A stretch of DNA of 51,513 bases from Candidatus Omnitrophota bacterium (GCA_028715645.1 JAQURK010000005.1:1-51513); one strand, 5' to 3'; shown: positions 40,086 to 48,674, counted from the first letter of the stretch. Program-made: numbers and translations. Notes: generated from the sequence alone by a model not told the origin.

Positions 40086-43000
40086 TTATTTTTTCTTTCC
40101 GATCTTGTCCAGGAATCTCTGCGAAACCAGGTAAATGGAGGGGATGACTATCAGGGTCAAAAAGGTAGCGACGGTCAGGCCTCCCATGACGGTTATTGCC
40201 ATGGGTGACTGCAGTTTAGACCCTTCGCCTATACCCAGGGCTAGGGGCAGGAGGCCAAGGATGGTGGTAAGCGCCGTCATAAGGATCGGCCTTAACCTCA
40301 CCTGGCTCCCATACATCAGCGAATCCTCTAATCTTTTGCCTTCCTTCCTGGAAACGTTCACAAAATCTATCAGCACGATGCCGTTGTTGACAACGACGCC
40401 GCCTAAAATTATTATACCCAAAAAGGCCACGATATTTAATGAGGTATGCGTCAAAAGGAGCGACCACGCCACGCCGATCATCGACATGGGAACGGTAAAC
40501 ATTATAACAAGCGGCTGCCAGAGATTTTCAAACATGGAGGCCATGATCATGTAGATGAGAATAAAGGAAAGTATAAGGGCAAAGGTAAGGCTTTTAAATG
40601 ACTCCTGCATCTGCTCGCCTTCGCCGCCAAACGCTGCCTTATATCCTTCCGGTATCTTCATGTTTGAGATACCGCCGTTAATATCCCGCATTACCTTATT
40701 CAGGGCCCTTTTATAAATATTTGCCGAAACCATTATTACCCTTTCCTGGTCTATCCTGTTTATCTGGCTTGGCCCTTTCCCGACGGTAAAATACGAGACC
40801 TCTGAAAGCGGCACGTTTGTGCCCAGCGGAGAGTGCACGATGAGCTGACGAAGTTTTGCAAGATTTTTCCTGTCCACTTCCTTAAGCCTGACCTTTATAT
40901 CGTACTCCTTTCCTTTTTCCTTGAACTTGGATACGGTCAGGCCCTTTATGGCGATATGCGCCGTTTGCGCGATATCATTTACTGAAAGCTGATAAAAAGC
41001 GGCGTTATCCTTAATTATGTTTATCTTTGTTTCAGGGGCGGGCGGGGCCAGAGACGTCTCTACCCCGTATAAACCGGGGATGGTATTTAGTTTTCTCTCT
41101 ACATCTGTCGCGAGATTTTTAAGCAGGGCCAGGTCAAGCCCTTTTACCTCAATAACGATCGGTTTTGACTCCAAAAAAGCGGTTTTAAACATGCTCTCTT
41201 GGAGAATATAACGTATATTCGCATTATCAAGTTCCACTTTGTTTAACCTTCCCTTAAGATCCTGTATAACCCACGAACTTGAATGTTTTCTTTTTTTCTT
41301 TAAATTAACCATAAGCTGGCCCTGGTGGGCGCCCAGGGACTCTATGGATTCTTCGCCGACGCCGCCCTTTGTAGAGCCGATGTTAATAGACAGGTTTTCT
41401 ACTTCGGGCATGACAAGAAGGATATCCTCGATTTTCCTTACCGTCTTGTCTGTCGCCTCAAGTATGGTCCCTGTCGGCATGTCCACCTTGATGATAAACT
41501 GGCCTTGATCGATCTTGGGCATAAACTCTTTATCTACAAATATAAAAAGCGACATACTGATCAGAAAGATCAGGAAGATGATCAAGATGCAGCGCCAGGG
41601 CCATTTTATGAAAACCGCCAGTATAGAACTGTAAAATCTGTTCATCGCGCCAAAAAAGCCGGAATTTTCAGTCTTTGCAGAGCCGGTAAAGGCTTCGTAT
41701 TTCGCCTTTGACTTGACCATAAGAACGGGAATTATCGTAAGCGCCACGACCAGAGAGGCGGTCAATGAATAGGTTATTGTAAGCGCAAGCTGTTTAAAGA
41801 TTTGCCCGGCTATACCGATTACGAATATAAGAGGCAAAAATATGGCTATTGTGGTCCAGGTTGAAGCGCCTATCGCCGCGGCGACCTCTTGGGCGCCGAT
41901 GCTCGAGGCTATTTTAGGGTCCTCCCCCATCTCCATATGCCTGAATACGTTTTCCATGACAACAATGGCGTTATCAACAAGCATACCTATGCCCAGCGCG
42001 AGGCCGCCAAGCGACATTATATTTATTGAGATACCGGAAAAAAACATCAGGAAAAAACTCGCAAGCACGGATAATGGGATTGAGAAAGCGACTATCAGCG
42101 AGCTAATCATGTCTCTTAAGAAAAACAAAAGGACCAGGAAGGCAAGTACGCCGCCCTGCAGGGCGGAGCTGGTGACGCCGTTTATGGAATCCTTGATAAA
42201 CAGGGATTGGTCATAGACTACCGCGACATCCACGTCCTTTGGCAGCCTTTCCCTTATTTCTCTAAGCGCCTTGTTTATTTTCTTTACGACTTCGATAGAG
42301 TTGGCCTGGGCCTGTTTCTGGATGAGGACGGAGATATTATCCTTTCCGTTGAACCGCGAGATGCTGGTAGGCTCCTTAAAGGTGTCCTGAACATCGGCGA
42401 TAGATGCCAGGGTTATAAGCCGCCTTCTCTCGTTGCCCTTTTCCGGGCCCGGCGGCCCCTCATTTGGCCCCTCGTCCATCCCGACGCTTATTTTTTCAAT
42501 CTCGGGCACTACCTGAAATTCCCCAAGGGTCCTTACAAGATACTCGGTAAATGCCTCTTTTACCGTGCCGGCCGGATAATTTATGTTCGCCTCGCTGATC
42601 GCGCGCGTGACATCAAGGATAGGGATACCTGAAGCCTGAAGCCGGTCCTGGTCTATTTCAACCAGTATCTCTCTTTCTATGCCGCCGACGACAGAGGCGG
42701 AGGCCACGCCTTCTATTTTTTCAAGCTCATCCTTTATGAGCCGCTCAGTAATGTCGCGCAGTTTGGCCGGATGCGCGGATCCCGTAACGCTTAAAGTCAT
42801 AATGGGAAGGTCAAATGGATTAAATTTTTTAACGAGCGGCTCCTGGGCGTCTATGGGCAGCCTTTCCTTTATCAGGTCTATCTTTTCCCTGAGCCCCATG
42901 GCGGCGAAATCCATGTTGGTCCCCCACAGGAATTCGGCAATGACGATGGATGTCCCTTCTTTGGAGATGGAAGAGATGCGGCGGAGCCTGCTTACCGTCC

Positions 43001-43214
43001 CTATCGCCTCTTCTATAATCTTGGTGATATGGGTCTCCACTTCTTCGGGCGCGGCGTTTTCATATGTGGTAACGATGGTGAGCTGCGGATATGTGATGGG
43101 CGGAAATAATTCCTGCGGCAGTTTCCCCCATGATATGACGCCCATAAGTATTACTGAGGCGTATATCATCATTATGGTAACGGGTCTTTTTACTGAGAAT
43201 TGAGAAAGTCCCAT
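40086..43214 (-). CDS. RND efflux permease (first of a tandem pair)
   Basis: A 1042-residue RND transporter. N-terminus SVKRPVTIMM, TM4 GLALGIGMLVDNAIVVMEN, and a C-terminal repeat cluster with GGVVVNNGIVLID are characteristic. It is only distantly similar to the neighbouring permease, so the two are an old pair rather than a recent duplication. It starts five bases after the membrane-fusion protein gene and works with it and the TolC-like protein as a tripartite pump. Confidence 0.92.
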   Translation of the reverse strand: MGLSQFSVKRPVTIMMIYASVILMGVISWGKLPQELFPPITYPQLTIVTTYENAAPEEVETHITKIIEEAIGTVSRLRRISSISKEGTSIVIAEFLWGTNMDFAAMGLREKIDLIKERLPIDAQEPLVKKFNPFDLPIMTLSVTGSAHPAKLRDITERLIKDELEKIEGVASASVVGGIEREILVEIDQDRLQASGIPILDVTRAISEANINYPAGTVKEAFTEYLVRTLGEFQVVPEIEKISVGMDEGPNEGPPGPEKGNERRRLITLASIADVQDTFKEPTSISRFNGKDNISVLIQKQAQANSIEVVKKINKALREIRERLPKDVDVAVVYDQSLFIKDSINGVTSSALQGGVLAFLVLLFFLRDMISSLIVAFSIPLSVLASFFLMFFSGISINIMSLGGLALGIGMLVDNAIVVMENVFRHMEMGEDPKIASSIGAQEVAAAIGASTWTTIAIFLPLIFVIGIAGQIFKQLALTITYSLTASLVVALTIIPVLMVKSKAKYEAFTGSAKTENSGFFGAMNRFYSSILAVFIKWPWRCILIIFLIFLISMSLFIFVDKEFMPKIDQGQFIIKVDMPTGTILEATDKTVRKIEDILLVMPEVENLSINIGSTKGGVGEESIESLGAHQGQLMVNLKKKRKHSSSWVIQDLKGRLNKVELDNANIRYILQESMFKTAFLESKPIVIEVKGLDLALLKNLATDVERKLNTIPGLYGVETSLAPPAPETKINIIKDNAAFYQLSVNDIAQTAHIAIKGLTVSKFKEKGKEYDIKVRLKEVDRKNLAKLRQLIVHSPLGTNVPLSEVSYFTVGKGPSQINRIDQERVIMVSANIYKRALNKVMRDINGGISNMKIPEGYKAAFGGEGEQMQESFKSLTFALILSFILIYMIMASMFENLWQPLVIMFTVPMSMIGVAWSLLLTHTSLNIVAFLGIIILGGVVVNNGIVLIDFVNVSRKEGKRLEDSLMYGSQVRLRPILMTALTTILGLLPLALGIGEGSKLQSPMAITVMGGLTVATFLTLIVIPSIYLVSQRFLDKIGKKK

Positions 43215-43219
43215 TTTCT

Positions 43220-44461
43220 TTAGAAAATCGCCTCCTGGACATCGGTGACAATAATCTTGCTTCCATCCTGTAATTTTTCCTGCGTTTCAACAACAACCTG
43301 TTCCCCTTCTCCTAGACCAGAGTCTACAACAAAAAAATCAGCTGATCTGTAACCGGCCGTGATCGGCCTGGCCTCAACGGTATCCTCTTGTACGCTCTCT
43401 TCCTCAACATTCTCCTCTTCTTTTGCTTTTTTGTCTTTGGGCTTTGGGCTTTTGGCTTTGGGTTTTGGGTTTTGCTCTGCGGCTTTTTTCACTACATAAG
43501 CAACATAACCCTTGTCCGTTTTATCCACAGCGGTATTTGGTATGACAATAACGCCGGTGGCGCTGTAAACTATGACCGAGGCCCTGGCGAACATACCGGG
43601 TAAAAGCAGGCCCCCTGGATTATCCAGCTTCAGTTTCGCGTTTTGGGTCCTTGATTTGCCCTCTATAACCGGAGAGATAGCGTCTATAACGCCGTCGAAT
43701 TCCTTATCAGGATAGGTGTCAATAATCACCTTTCCATTTTGACCAATTTTTACCTTGCCGACATCTTTCTGGATTATGCCAAGTTCGATAAAAACCCCTT
43801 TATCGTCTATCAGGGTCCCGATCCTGTCATTAGACGTTACGAATTCCCCGATCTCCGCGTCCTTTGCGCCCAATGCGCCGCTCGTTGGCGCATATATGCA
43901 AGTCTTATCCACTTCCCGTTTTGCTGATTCCATTTCCACGTTCGCCTGTTCCAGTTTTGATTTTGACACCGCTCCCATCTCAAACAATTTCTGAATCTTT
44001 TCCATTTCAATCTCGTTATATCTTAATTTTAGAAGGGCGTCTTTCTGGTTAAGCATCGCTATTACTGCCCCTTTTTCTATGCGTTCCCCCTCCTTAAAAT
44101 TAAAAGAATCCAGGATGCCGTTTGTCTCAAACTTCAAATCTATCTCCTTAAAGCCCTGCAATGTCCCCAAAAGCGGCAACTTATCTTCGAAATTCTGTCT
44201 TTGTGTTTTATAAACCTTGACAAGGACCGGCTCCTTAAGGCTCTCGGTTTCCTTGCTCATCATCCCCTTTACTGTTTTCTCGGATGGTTTTTTAAAAATG
44301 CGCTCTCTTATCCTGTATTGGGCGGAGACTGTGATTAAAAGCGCTATTATGACTATGATCCCGGCGATTAGGCGCGGGCTTGCTTTAAGCCTGTTTATGA
44401 TAAGTTTTATTGCGGCAAAAATTTTTACTTTTTCATTTTTAATTTTTAATTTAATATCCAT
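43220..44461 (-). CDS. RND membrane-fusion protein (HlyD/AcrA family)
   Basis: A 413-residue periplasmic adaptor. Lysine-rich N-terminus, one membrane helix (about 31-47) as anchor, a lipoyl/hairpin region split around ETNGILDSFNFKEGERIEKGAVIAML and YAPTSGALGAKDAEIGEFV, a beta-barrel and a membrane-proximal domain. An unusual charged insertion (about residues 330-365, lysine/proline then glutamate-rich) interrupts the C-terminal domain and is partly encoded by heptamer repeats. The first 15 codons are also heptameric (ATTAAAA/ATGAAAA types). It lies between the TolC-like and first RND genes. Confidence 0.9.
   Translation of the reverse strand: MDIKLKIKNEKVKIFAAIKLIINRLKASPRLIAGIIVIIALLITVSAQYRIRERIFKKPSEKTVKGMMSKETESLKEPVLVKVYKTQRQNFEDKLPLLGTLQGFKEIDLKFETNGILDSFNFKEGERIEKGAVIAMLNQKDALLKLRYNEIEMEKIQKLFEMGAVSKSKLEQANVEMESAKREVDKTCIYAPTSGALGAKDAEIGEFVTSNDRIGTLIDDKGVFIELGIIQKDVGKVKIGQNGKVIIDTYPDKEFDGVIDAISPVIEGKSRTQNAKLKLDNPGGLLLPGMFARASVIVYSATGVIVIPNTAVDKTDKGYVAYVVKKAAEQNPKPKAKSPKPKDKKAKEEENVEEESVQEDTVEARPITAGYRSADFFVVDSGLGEGEQVVVETQEKLQDGSKIIVTDVQEAIF
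43434..43475 (-). repeat. Heptamer array inside the membrane-fusion protein gene
   Basis: Six 7-bp units of the GCTTTGG/GTTTTGG type (plus-strand spelling). They encode the lysine/proline-rich linker (QNPKPKAKSPKPKDK). Here the repeat has grown inside a folded domain's loop rather than at a signal peptide. Confidence 0.92.
44426..44460 (-). repeat. Short heptamer array at the start of the membrane-fusion protein gene
   Basis: About four A-rich 7-bp units on the coding strand (ATTAAAA twice, ATGAAAA, AGTAAAA) encode the basic n-region KLKIKNEKVK before the membrane anchor. The array is shorter and less regular than those at 30701 and 33197. Confidence 0.7.
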
Positions 44462-44493
44462 CTCTTCCCCCCATTCCCCCGATTTTTCCTAAC

Positions 44494-46212
44494 TTATTTA
44501 AAATAATTTTTTATGCCTATTGCGTTGTTCAGTTTCGCAATCGCAGTTACATTCTCTACTATGGCGGAATTATAATTTACCTCTTCCGATGCCAATTTGA
44601 CCTTGGCTTCCACAACATCCTCAGTCCTGGCCTCATTCATATTTCGTTTTTCTTTTGTAACAGCGATTTCCTTCTGATATAATTCTCTATTCGCTATGCT
44701 GTTTTTTACCTTTATGACCGATTCCTGATAACCAAAATAGGCCTCTCTAACTTCGGACGCCGCCGTCTGTTTCCCCTTTATCAGATCTGAATATGCATGT
44801 TGTCTTGCTACCTCGCTGGATTCCATCTGTGTATAGCTTTCCATGTTATCCAATATATTCATAGTTACAGAATGTGTTTCATTCAGGGTCGGCTGAAAAG
44901 CGCTCAGGGAAGGCGCTTGATGCTCGTTTTTGTAGGAATATTCCATGGTATTGGGTCCCCATGGCACGCTTACCTTTGCCCCCACAAACCAGTCGTCTCT
45001 CATCTCTATATTCCCCGGGGTAAACACTTCTCCTGACTTTCCAACCGATCCCGTTACATCCACCTTCGGCAACAGTTTGCTCTTCGTAACCTTTCCCCCT
45101 AAATCCGCGGCCTTCAGGGCTAACTCGTTTATCTTCAAGTCGGTCCTGTTTTCATAGGCGAGCTTAATACATTCATCCAAATCTATCTTATTCTCCCTAA
45201 AAACCATCTCTGTATCTACCTTAACATTTACCGAGGACTTTTCGTCCAGATTTAACAGTTGTAAAAAATTAGATCTTGCCAATGAAAATGCGTTTTCCGA
45301 GGATAAATAGGCATAATAGGCCTGATTATACTTCGACTGCACATTTAAAAATTCAACCAATGTTGTAATGCCGCTGTCAAGTTCCTTCTTTGCTATTGAA
45401 AAATCCGCCTCCAGGTCCTTCAAAAGGGATTCCTGTACCGCGAAATTTTTTATTGCCCTTACATAATCATAATAGGCCTTAGTAAGCTCAATGGTATAAT
45501 CTTCTCTTGTTTTGCTGTAATTTTCCTGCGAAATTTTTAAATTTACCTTTGCCTGCTGCCATGTATACTGAAGCTCTCCGCCGTGATACAACGGATGCTG
45601 GAGATCCAAGTGATAGTCGCGTCCTGCATAATCCAATGAGGAAACCCGGCCCGAACTTTCCTCCCATCTGACCGAGGCCTGGGGGAACAGCCCCCTTAAC
45701 GCTTCTCTTTCCTTAAGGCGCGCCAGTTTTACCTGTTCTAAAGCAATCTGAGCCGGAAGGTGATTCTTAAGACCCAACTCTACAGCGTCTTCCAGCAGAA
45801 GGGTCTCCTTTGACGGTTTTTCAAAAGTGGGTTCGGGGGTCTTCAATGCGGGCGTGGCAATTAAAATCTCAGGCATTACCGGCGCCATGCCTTTTGATTT
45901 TGGCATCGGCGAGGTCTTAGCCGCCGCCTTATTCTTGGTCTGCCGCGCCTCATTTTTTTTACCAACCCTGGCGGACTTATCCTTTGCCTTCTTTATGTAT
46001 TTTAATGCCTTCTTATTAGAGGGGTCTAACTCCAACGCCTTATTGTACCATTCAATTGCCTCTTCATATTTTGAATTATCGTATTTTATCCTAGCCTGGA
46101 TCAGGTAGTGATTTATCTCTTTTTTGTTATCTTGCGCAGATACCAATGGTGAAATAATTAATAATAAAATTGGAATAATTAAAAATTTTTTTGGAGATTT
46201 GGATATTCCCAT
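44494..46212 (-). CDS. TolC-like outer-membrane efflux protein with N-terminal TPR
   Basis: A 572-residue protein with a signal peptide (about 1-26, ending LVSA). A single TPR-like unit follows (33-77, YDNSKYEEAIEWYNKALELDPSNKKALKYI in outline), then a lysine/alanine linker and a full outer-membrane efflux protein domain with the two internal repeats of TolC (LEDAVELGLKNHLPAQ and the later LDECIKLAYENRTDLKI). I place the start at the ATG at 46212, coupled to the upstream stop as TAATG and preceded by AAGGGA; an ATG eleven codons earlier lacks these. The TPR extension is not part of standard TolC and could dock other envelope proteins. Confidence 0.87.
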   Translation of the reverse strand: MGISKSPKKFLIIPILLLIISPLVSAQDNKKEINHYLIQARIKYDNSKYEEAIEWYNKALELDPSNKKALKYIKKAKDKSARVGKKNEARQTKNKAAAKTSPMPKSKGMAPVMPEILIATPALKTPEPTFEKPSKETLLLEDAVELGLKNHLPAQIALEQVKLARLKEREALRGLFPQASVRWEESSGRVSSLDYAGRDYHLDLQHPLYHGGELQYTWQQAKVNLKISQENYSKTREDYTIELTKAYYDYVRAIKNFAVQESLLKDLEADFSIAKKELDSGITTLVEFLNVQSKYNQAYYAYLSSENAFSLARSNFLQLLNLDEKSSVNVKVDTEMVFRENKIDLDECIKLAYENRTDLKINELALKAADLGGKVTKSKLLPKVDVTGSVGKSGEVFTPGNIEMRDDWFVGAKVSVPWGPNTMEYSYKNEHQAPSLSAFQPTLNETHSVTMNILDNMESYTQMESSEVARQHAYSDLIKGKQTAASEVREAYFGYQESVIKVKNSIANRELYQKEIAVTKEKRNMNEARTEDVVEAKVKLASEEVNYNSAIVENVTAIAKLNNAIGIKNYFK

Positions 46213-46550
46213 TATAATCCCTTGGCCTTCCTTTGTTTTCTCCATTCCCTCATGTATTCCCTCATATAGGTGCGGTGTTCGTCTTTATGCTGCTGCCTGT
46301 AAAGCTGGAGGTACTCCATATGGCGCTTTCGCCAGTCGAGCGCCCTTTTTCTGCAGGAATGTTTCCATGTCGGGTCCTTTTCCTGCCTGTAATCAAAATA
46401 ACCGGGGTTTCTTTCCCTCCATTTCGCCATGTTCTGCAGCTGCCTCTCATACTGGCATTCGATATTGGAACATATCTCCTGCTTGTTGGGCCTGTACTTA
46501 TTTGGTATGAACCACTGTTTGCATATTGGACAAATTTTTCCATGTGCCAT
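46212..46550 (-). CDS. Small zinc-ribbon protein with arginine/tyrosine-rich tail
   Basis: A 112-residue basic protein. Four cysteines (7, 10, 27, 32) in a CPIC...CSNIEC arrangement predict a zinc ribbon. The rest is a highly charged helix rich in Arg, Trp and Tyr (for example WRERNPGYFDYR and TYMREYMREWRKQRK). Similar small proteins of unknown role, with C-x2-C...C-x4-C then basic tails, are widespread in environmental Gram-negative genomes. Nucleic-acid binding is a fair guess. It is translationally coupled to the TolC-like gene and follows the ROK regulator gene by 18 bases, so it may help regulate the efflux operon. Confidence 0.75.
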   Translation of the reverse strand: MAHGKICPICKQWFIPNKYRPNKQEICSNIECQYERQLQNMAKWRERNPGYFDYRQEKDPTWKHSCRKRALDWRKRHMEYLQLYRQQHKDEHRTYMREYMREWRKQRKAKGL

Positions 46551-46568
46551 AGTATTCCCTCTGTGTTT

Positions 46569-47807
46569 TTAAGCCTCTAAAAAGCTTTCCCGCAGTCCCG
46601 CGTAGGCCGCTCCAATGGAGACCGCCTCGCTCCCGAGGATCGCAGGCAATATCTTGACGGAACGTCTTGCCTTTTCCAGGGAAAGCTTTTCGACCGTTTT
46701 TTCTATTTCGCCGAATAAAAGCTCGCCTGCTTTCTCGACGCCGCCGCCGATTATCACGACCTGCGGCGAAAAAAGATTTATGAGATACGCGATCCTTACG
46801 CCCAGGTTTATGCCGACGCTTTCTATTAATTCCCTCGCCACCTCGTCATTCTCTGAGGCGGCCGCGATGATAATCTCGTCATTTAAACTGTCGATGTTCC
46901 CTTTTAAAAGCTCAACGATCCTGGTACCGACGCCGCTCTCTATGACTTTTACCGCCTCGCTCTTTAAACTCATCTGTGAATTCCAAGGCCTCAGGTAGGA
47001 AGATTCCTCCTTGAGCTTTGTCTTTTCCTCATAGCTCAAGTTTCCCGTTATTCCTTCTATGTCGGCGCCGCTTATATCTGTGCTGCAGTAAATCTCGCCC
47101 TTCATCACCACGCCTTTTCCTATATCCTGGAAGATGTAAAGCATGCTGTCCGCTTCAGCGATCGGGTTCTTCGCTTTTTCGCCGAATGCCGCGAACGAGG
47201 CGTCCTGGCCGAAAAAGGTTTTTATTTTGAATTCGTTTTCAATGGCGTATTTCAGATCGGTAAAATATATGGTCGCCCGCAGCTTTCCCTTTTCATCCTC
47301 AAGGCCTTTTATGGTCGAATTTTTCTCAATGAGGTTCCCGTAAGCGCCGATGGCGATAAACCTTATTTTTGCGGTCTCTGTCTTTGCTTCCTTAAGTAAT
47401 TGTCTTATGAGGGCGATCAATGTTTTCTTTACGTCCTCCTGCTCTATGGCAGGCCTCGGCAATTTTGCTTCGGAAATAACTTTTAAATCGGTATCCGCCA
47501 CAATGCCTTTTACCATCTCCCTGTTAAAATCTATCCCTATGAAAAAAAACTCTTTTCTATTCAATTCAAGAAGTACCGGCCGCCTCCCGCCGCTTGATAC
47601 ATCTATCCCCTTTTCATAAAGAAGCCCCATCTTCAAATATTCATCTATATGATTTGATAAAGTGACTATATTATAACCTATCGCTTTAGCTACCGCGGCG
47701 CGGGAGATAGCCCCGTTTTTTCTTATTGTTTCGAGTATTATAAGGTTTTTTCTTTGTCTTTCGTTTAAGGTCTGGTATTTAAATAATCCGTCTTTTGTTA
47801 TGCTCAT
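46569..47807 (-). CDS. ROK-family transcriptional regulator with degenerate sugar site
   Basis: A 412-residue protein from the ATG at 47807, which has a strong GGGAGG ribosome-binding site. N-terminal winged helix-turn-helix (about 15-70: KNGAISRAAVAKAIGYNIVTLSNHID) and a ROK domain. The usual zinc/sugar signature CxCGxxGCxE is missing (the place reads DIEGITGNLSYE), and the NDAN segment has become GQDASFAAFGE. So kinase activity and probably normal sugar binding are lost; it may sense another ligand. As first gene of the efflux operon, with a dyad just upstream, it is probably an autoregulated repressor or activator of the whole unit. Confidence 0.88.
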   Translation of the reverse strand: MSITKDGLFKYQTLNERQRKNLIILETIRKNGAISRAAVAKAIGYNIVTLSNHIDEYLKMGLLYEKGIDVSSGGRRPVLLELNRKEFFFIGIDFNREMVKGIVADTDLKVISEAKLPRPAIEQEDVKKTLIALIRQLLKEAKTETAKIRFIAIGAYGNLIEKNSTIKGLEDEKGKLRATIYFTDLKYAIENEFKIKTFFGQDASFAAFGEKAKNPIAEADSMLYIFQDIGKGVVMKGEIYCSTDISGADIEGITGNLSYEEKTKLKEESSYLRPWNSQMSLKSEAVKVIESGVGTRIVELLKGNIDSLNDEIIIAAASENDEVARELIESVGINLGVRIAYLINLFSPQVVIIGGGVEKAGELLFGEIEKTVEKLSLEKARRSVKILPAILGSEAVSIGAAYAGLRESFLEA

Positions 47808-47816
47808 AATACCTCC

Positions 47817-47837
47817 CAAATTTGCGAAGCAAATTTG
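47817..47837. promoter_or_regulatory. Perfect palindrome next to the ROK ribosome-binding site
   Basis: Arms CAAATTTGC and GCAAATTTG, 9 bp each, separated by GAA. It abuts the Shine-Dalgarno sequence of the ROK gene. It could be the operator of the ROK regulator itself, or an RNA hairpin that masks the ribosome-binding site. Confidence 0.7.
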
Positions 47838-47844
47838 ATACTGA

Positions 47845-47889
47845 GGCAGCGTTAAAAAATGCGAGCACATAGCGAGCATTTTAGCTGCC
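47845..47889 (-). promoter_or_regulatory. Leader hairpin upstream of the ROK gene
   Basis: Inverted repeat with outer stem GGCAGC/GCTGCC and inner AT-rich stem TAAAATGC/GCATTTTTTA around a 13-base loop. It lies between the promoter and the ribosome-binding site in the approximately 117-base leader. No run of U follows, so it is not a simple terminator. Confidence 0.6.
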
Positions 47890-47916
47890 GAAGTACCTTT
47901 CTAAAGAAAAAGGCAT
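47881..47916 (-). CDS. Possible 11-residue leader peptide
   Basis: ATG at 47916 opens a short frame encoding MPFSLERYFGS and ending with TAA inside the left arm of the leader hairpin. A GGGAGG lies directly against the ATG, closer than ideal. Position and overlap with the hairpin suggest attenuation-type control, but translation is unproven. Confidence 0.35.
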   Translation of the reverse strand: MPFSLERYFGS

Positions 47917-47930
47917 CCCTCCCTGTTAGA

Positions 47931-47959
47931 AGTATGCCACATAAAAGTTAGTTTGTCAA
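47931..47959 (-). promoter_or_regulatory. Promoter of the ROK-efflux operon
   Basis: On the minus strand a perfect TTGACA (47954-47959) is followed after 17 bases by CATACT (47931-47936, 4 of 6 matches). Predicted start near 47924, giving a leader of about 117 bases before the ROK ATG, unlike the other promoters in the window. Confidence 0.65.
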
Positions 47960-47981
47960 ACTTAAATTAGTAACTTACTGT

Positions 47982-48674
47982 TTATTTCTTTAATTCCTCC
48001 TCTTTCGAAGGATAAAATACCAGTGTAAATTCTCCCAATATCTTATTTCTGGTAAAATGCTCTATGGCCTCGCTTACCTTTTGCCGCCGCGTCTCCTCAA
48101 ACTTTTTTGTAAGCTCCCGGCAGCAAGCGATCTCTATGTCCCCGAATATGTCATGGATTGCTTTTAGGGTCTTAAGCAGCCTGTGCGGCGATTCATATAG
48201 TACAACGGTTTGTTTTATACCTAAAAATTCCTTAAGCCGGTTTTTTCTGGCTCCGGGCTTAACGGGGAGGAATCCTTCAAAGAAAAACCGGTCCGTCGGC
48301 ATGCCGGATAACACAAGGGCGGTTATCAGCGCGCATGGGCCTGGTATCTGTTCGACCGCAATCCCATTATCTATCGCAAGTTTTATGATATGCGCGCCCG
48401 GGTCCGAGATACCCGGGGTGCCCGCGTCAGAAACAATGGCGACATTCTTTCCTTCCTTTAGCAATTTCAGAAGATAATCGCCTTTCGTCACCTTGTTATG
48501 CTCGAAGTAGCTGGTAAGCGGTTTATCTATCCCGTAGTGGGACGTCAAAATCTTCGTGTGGCGGGTATCTTCGGCCGCAATCAGGTCGGCTGATTTTAAC
48601 ACCTCTATGGCGCGCAGGGTGATATCCTTTAGATTCCCTATTGGTGTACTGACTATATAAAGCATCCCTGCCAT
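47982..48674 (-). CDS. rsmI: 16S rRNA (cytidine-1402-2'-O)-methyltransferase RsmI
   Basis: A 230-residue SAM-dependent methyltransferase of the tetrapyrrole-methylase fold. The family signature YIVSTPIGNLKDITLRA (6-22), AAEDTRHT, SDAGTPGISDPG and a PGPCALITAL segment are all present. It modifies C1402 in the decoding centre of 16S rRNA. The start at 48674 has a GGGAAG ribosome-binding site. The gene begins 12 bases after the thioredoxin-like gene and ends its operon. It lacks part of the C-terminal extension seen in E. coli. Confidence 0.94.
   Translation of the reverse strand: MAGMLYIVSTPIGNLKDITLRAIEVLKSADLIAAEDTRHTKILTSHYGIDKPLTSYFEHNKVTKGDYLLKLLKEGKNVAIVSDAGTPGISDPGAHIIKLAIDNGIAVEQIPGPCALITALVLSGMPTDRFFFEGFLPVKPGARKNRLKEFLGIKQTVVLYESPHRLLKTLKAIHDIFGDIEIACCRELTKKFEETRRQKVSEAIEHFTRNKILGEFTLVFYPSKEEELKK

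Noticed and set aside
46213..46245. Longer start for the TolC-like protein
   Set aside because: The ATG at 46212 is coupled (TAATG), has AAGGGA upstream and gives a standard signal peptide.
46233..46580. Plus-strand reading frame opposite the zinc-ribbon gene
   Set aside because: The minus-strand frame has a four-cysteine motif, coupled start and stop, and fits the operon; the plus frame has none of these.
47808..47879. N-terminal extension of the ROK protein from the ATG at 47879
   Set aside because: The added residues are encoded by the hairpin and palindrome, have no family similarity and no ribosome-binding site; the ATG at 47807 has GGGAGG at good spacing.
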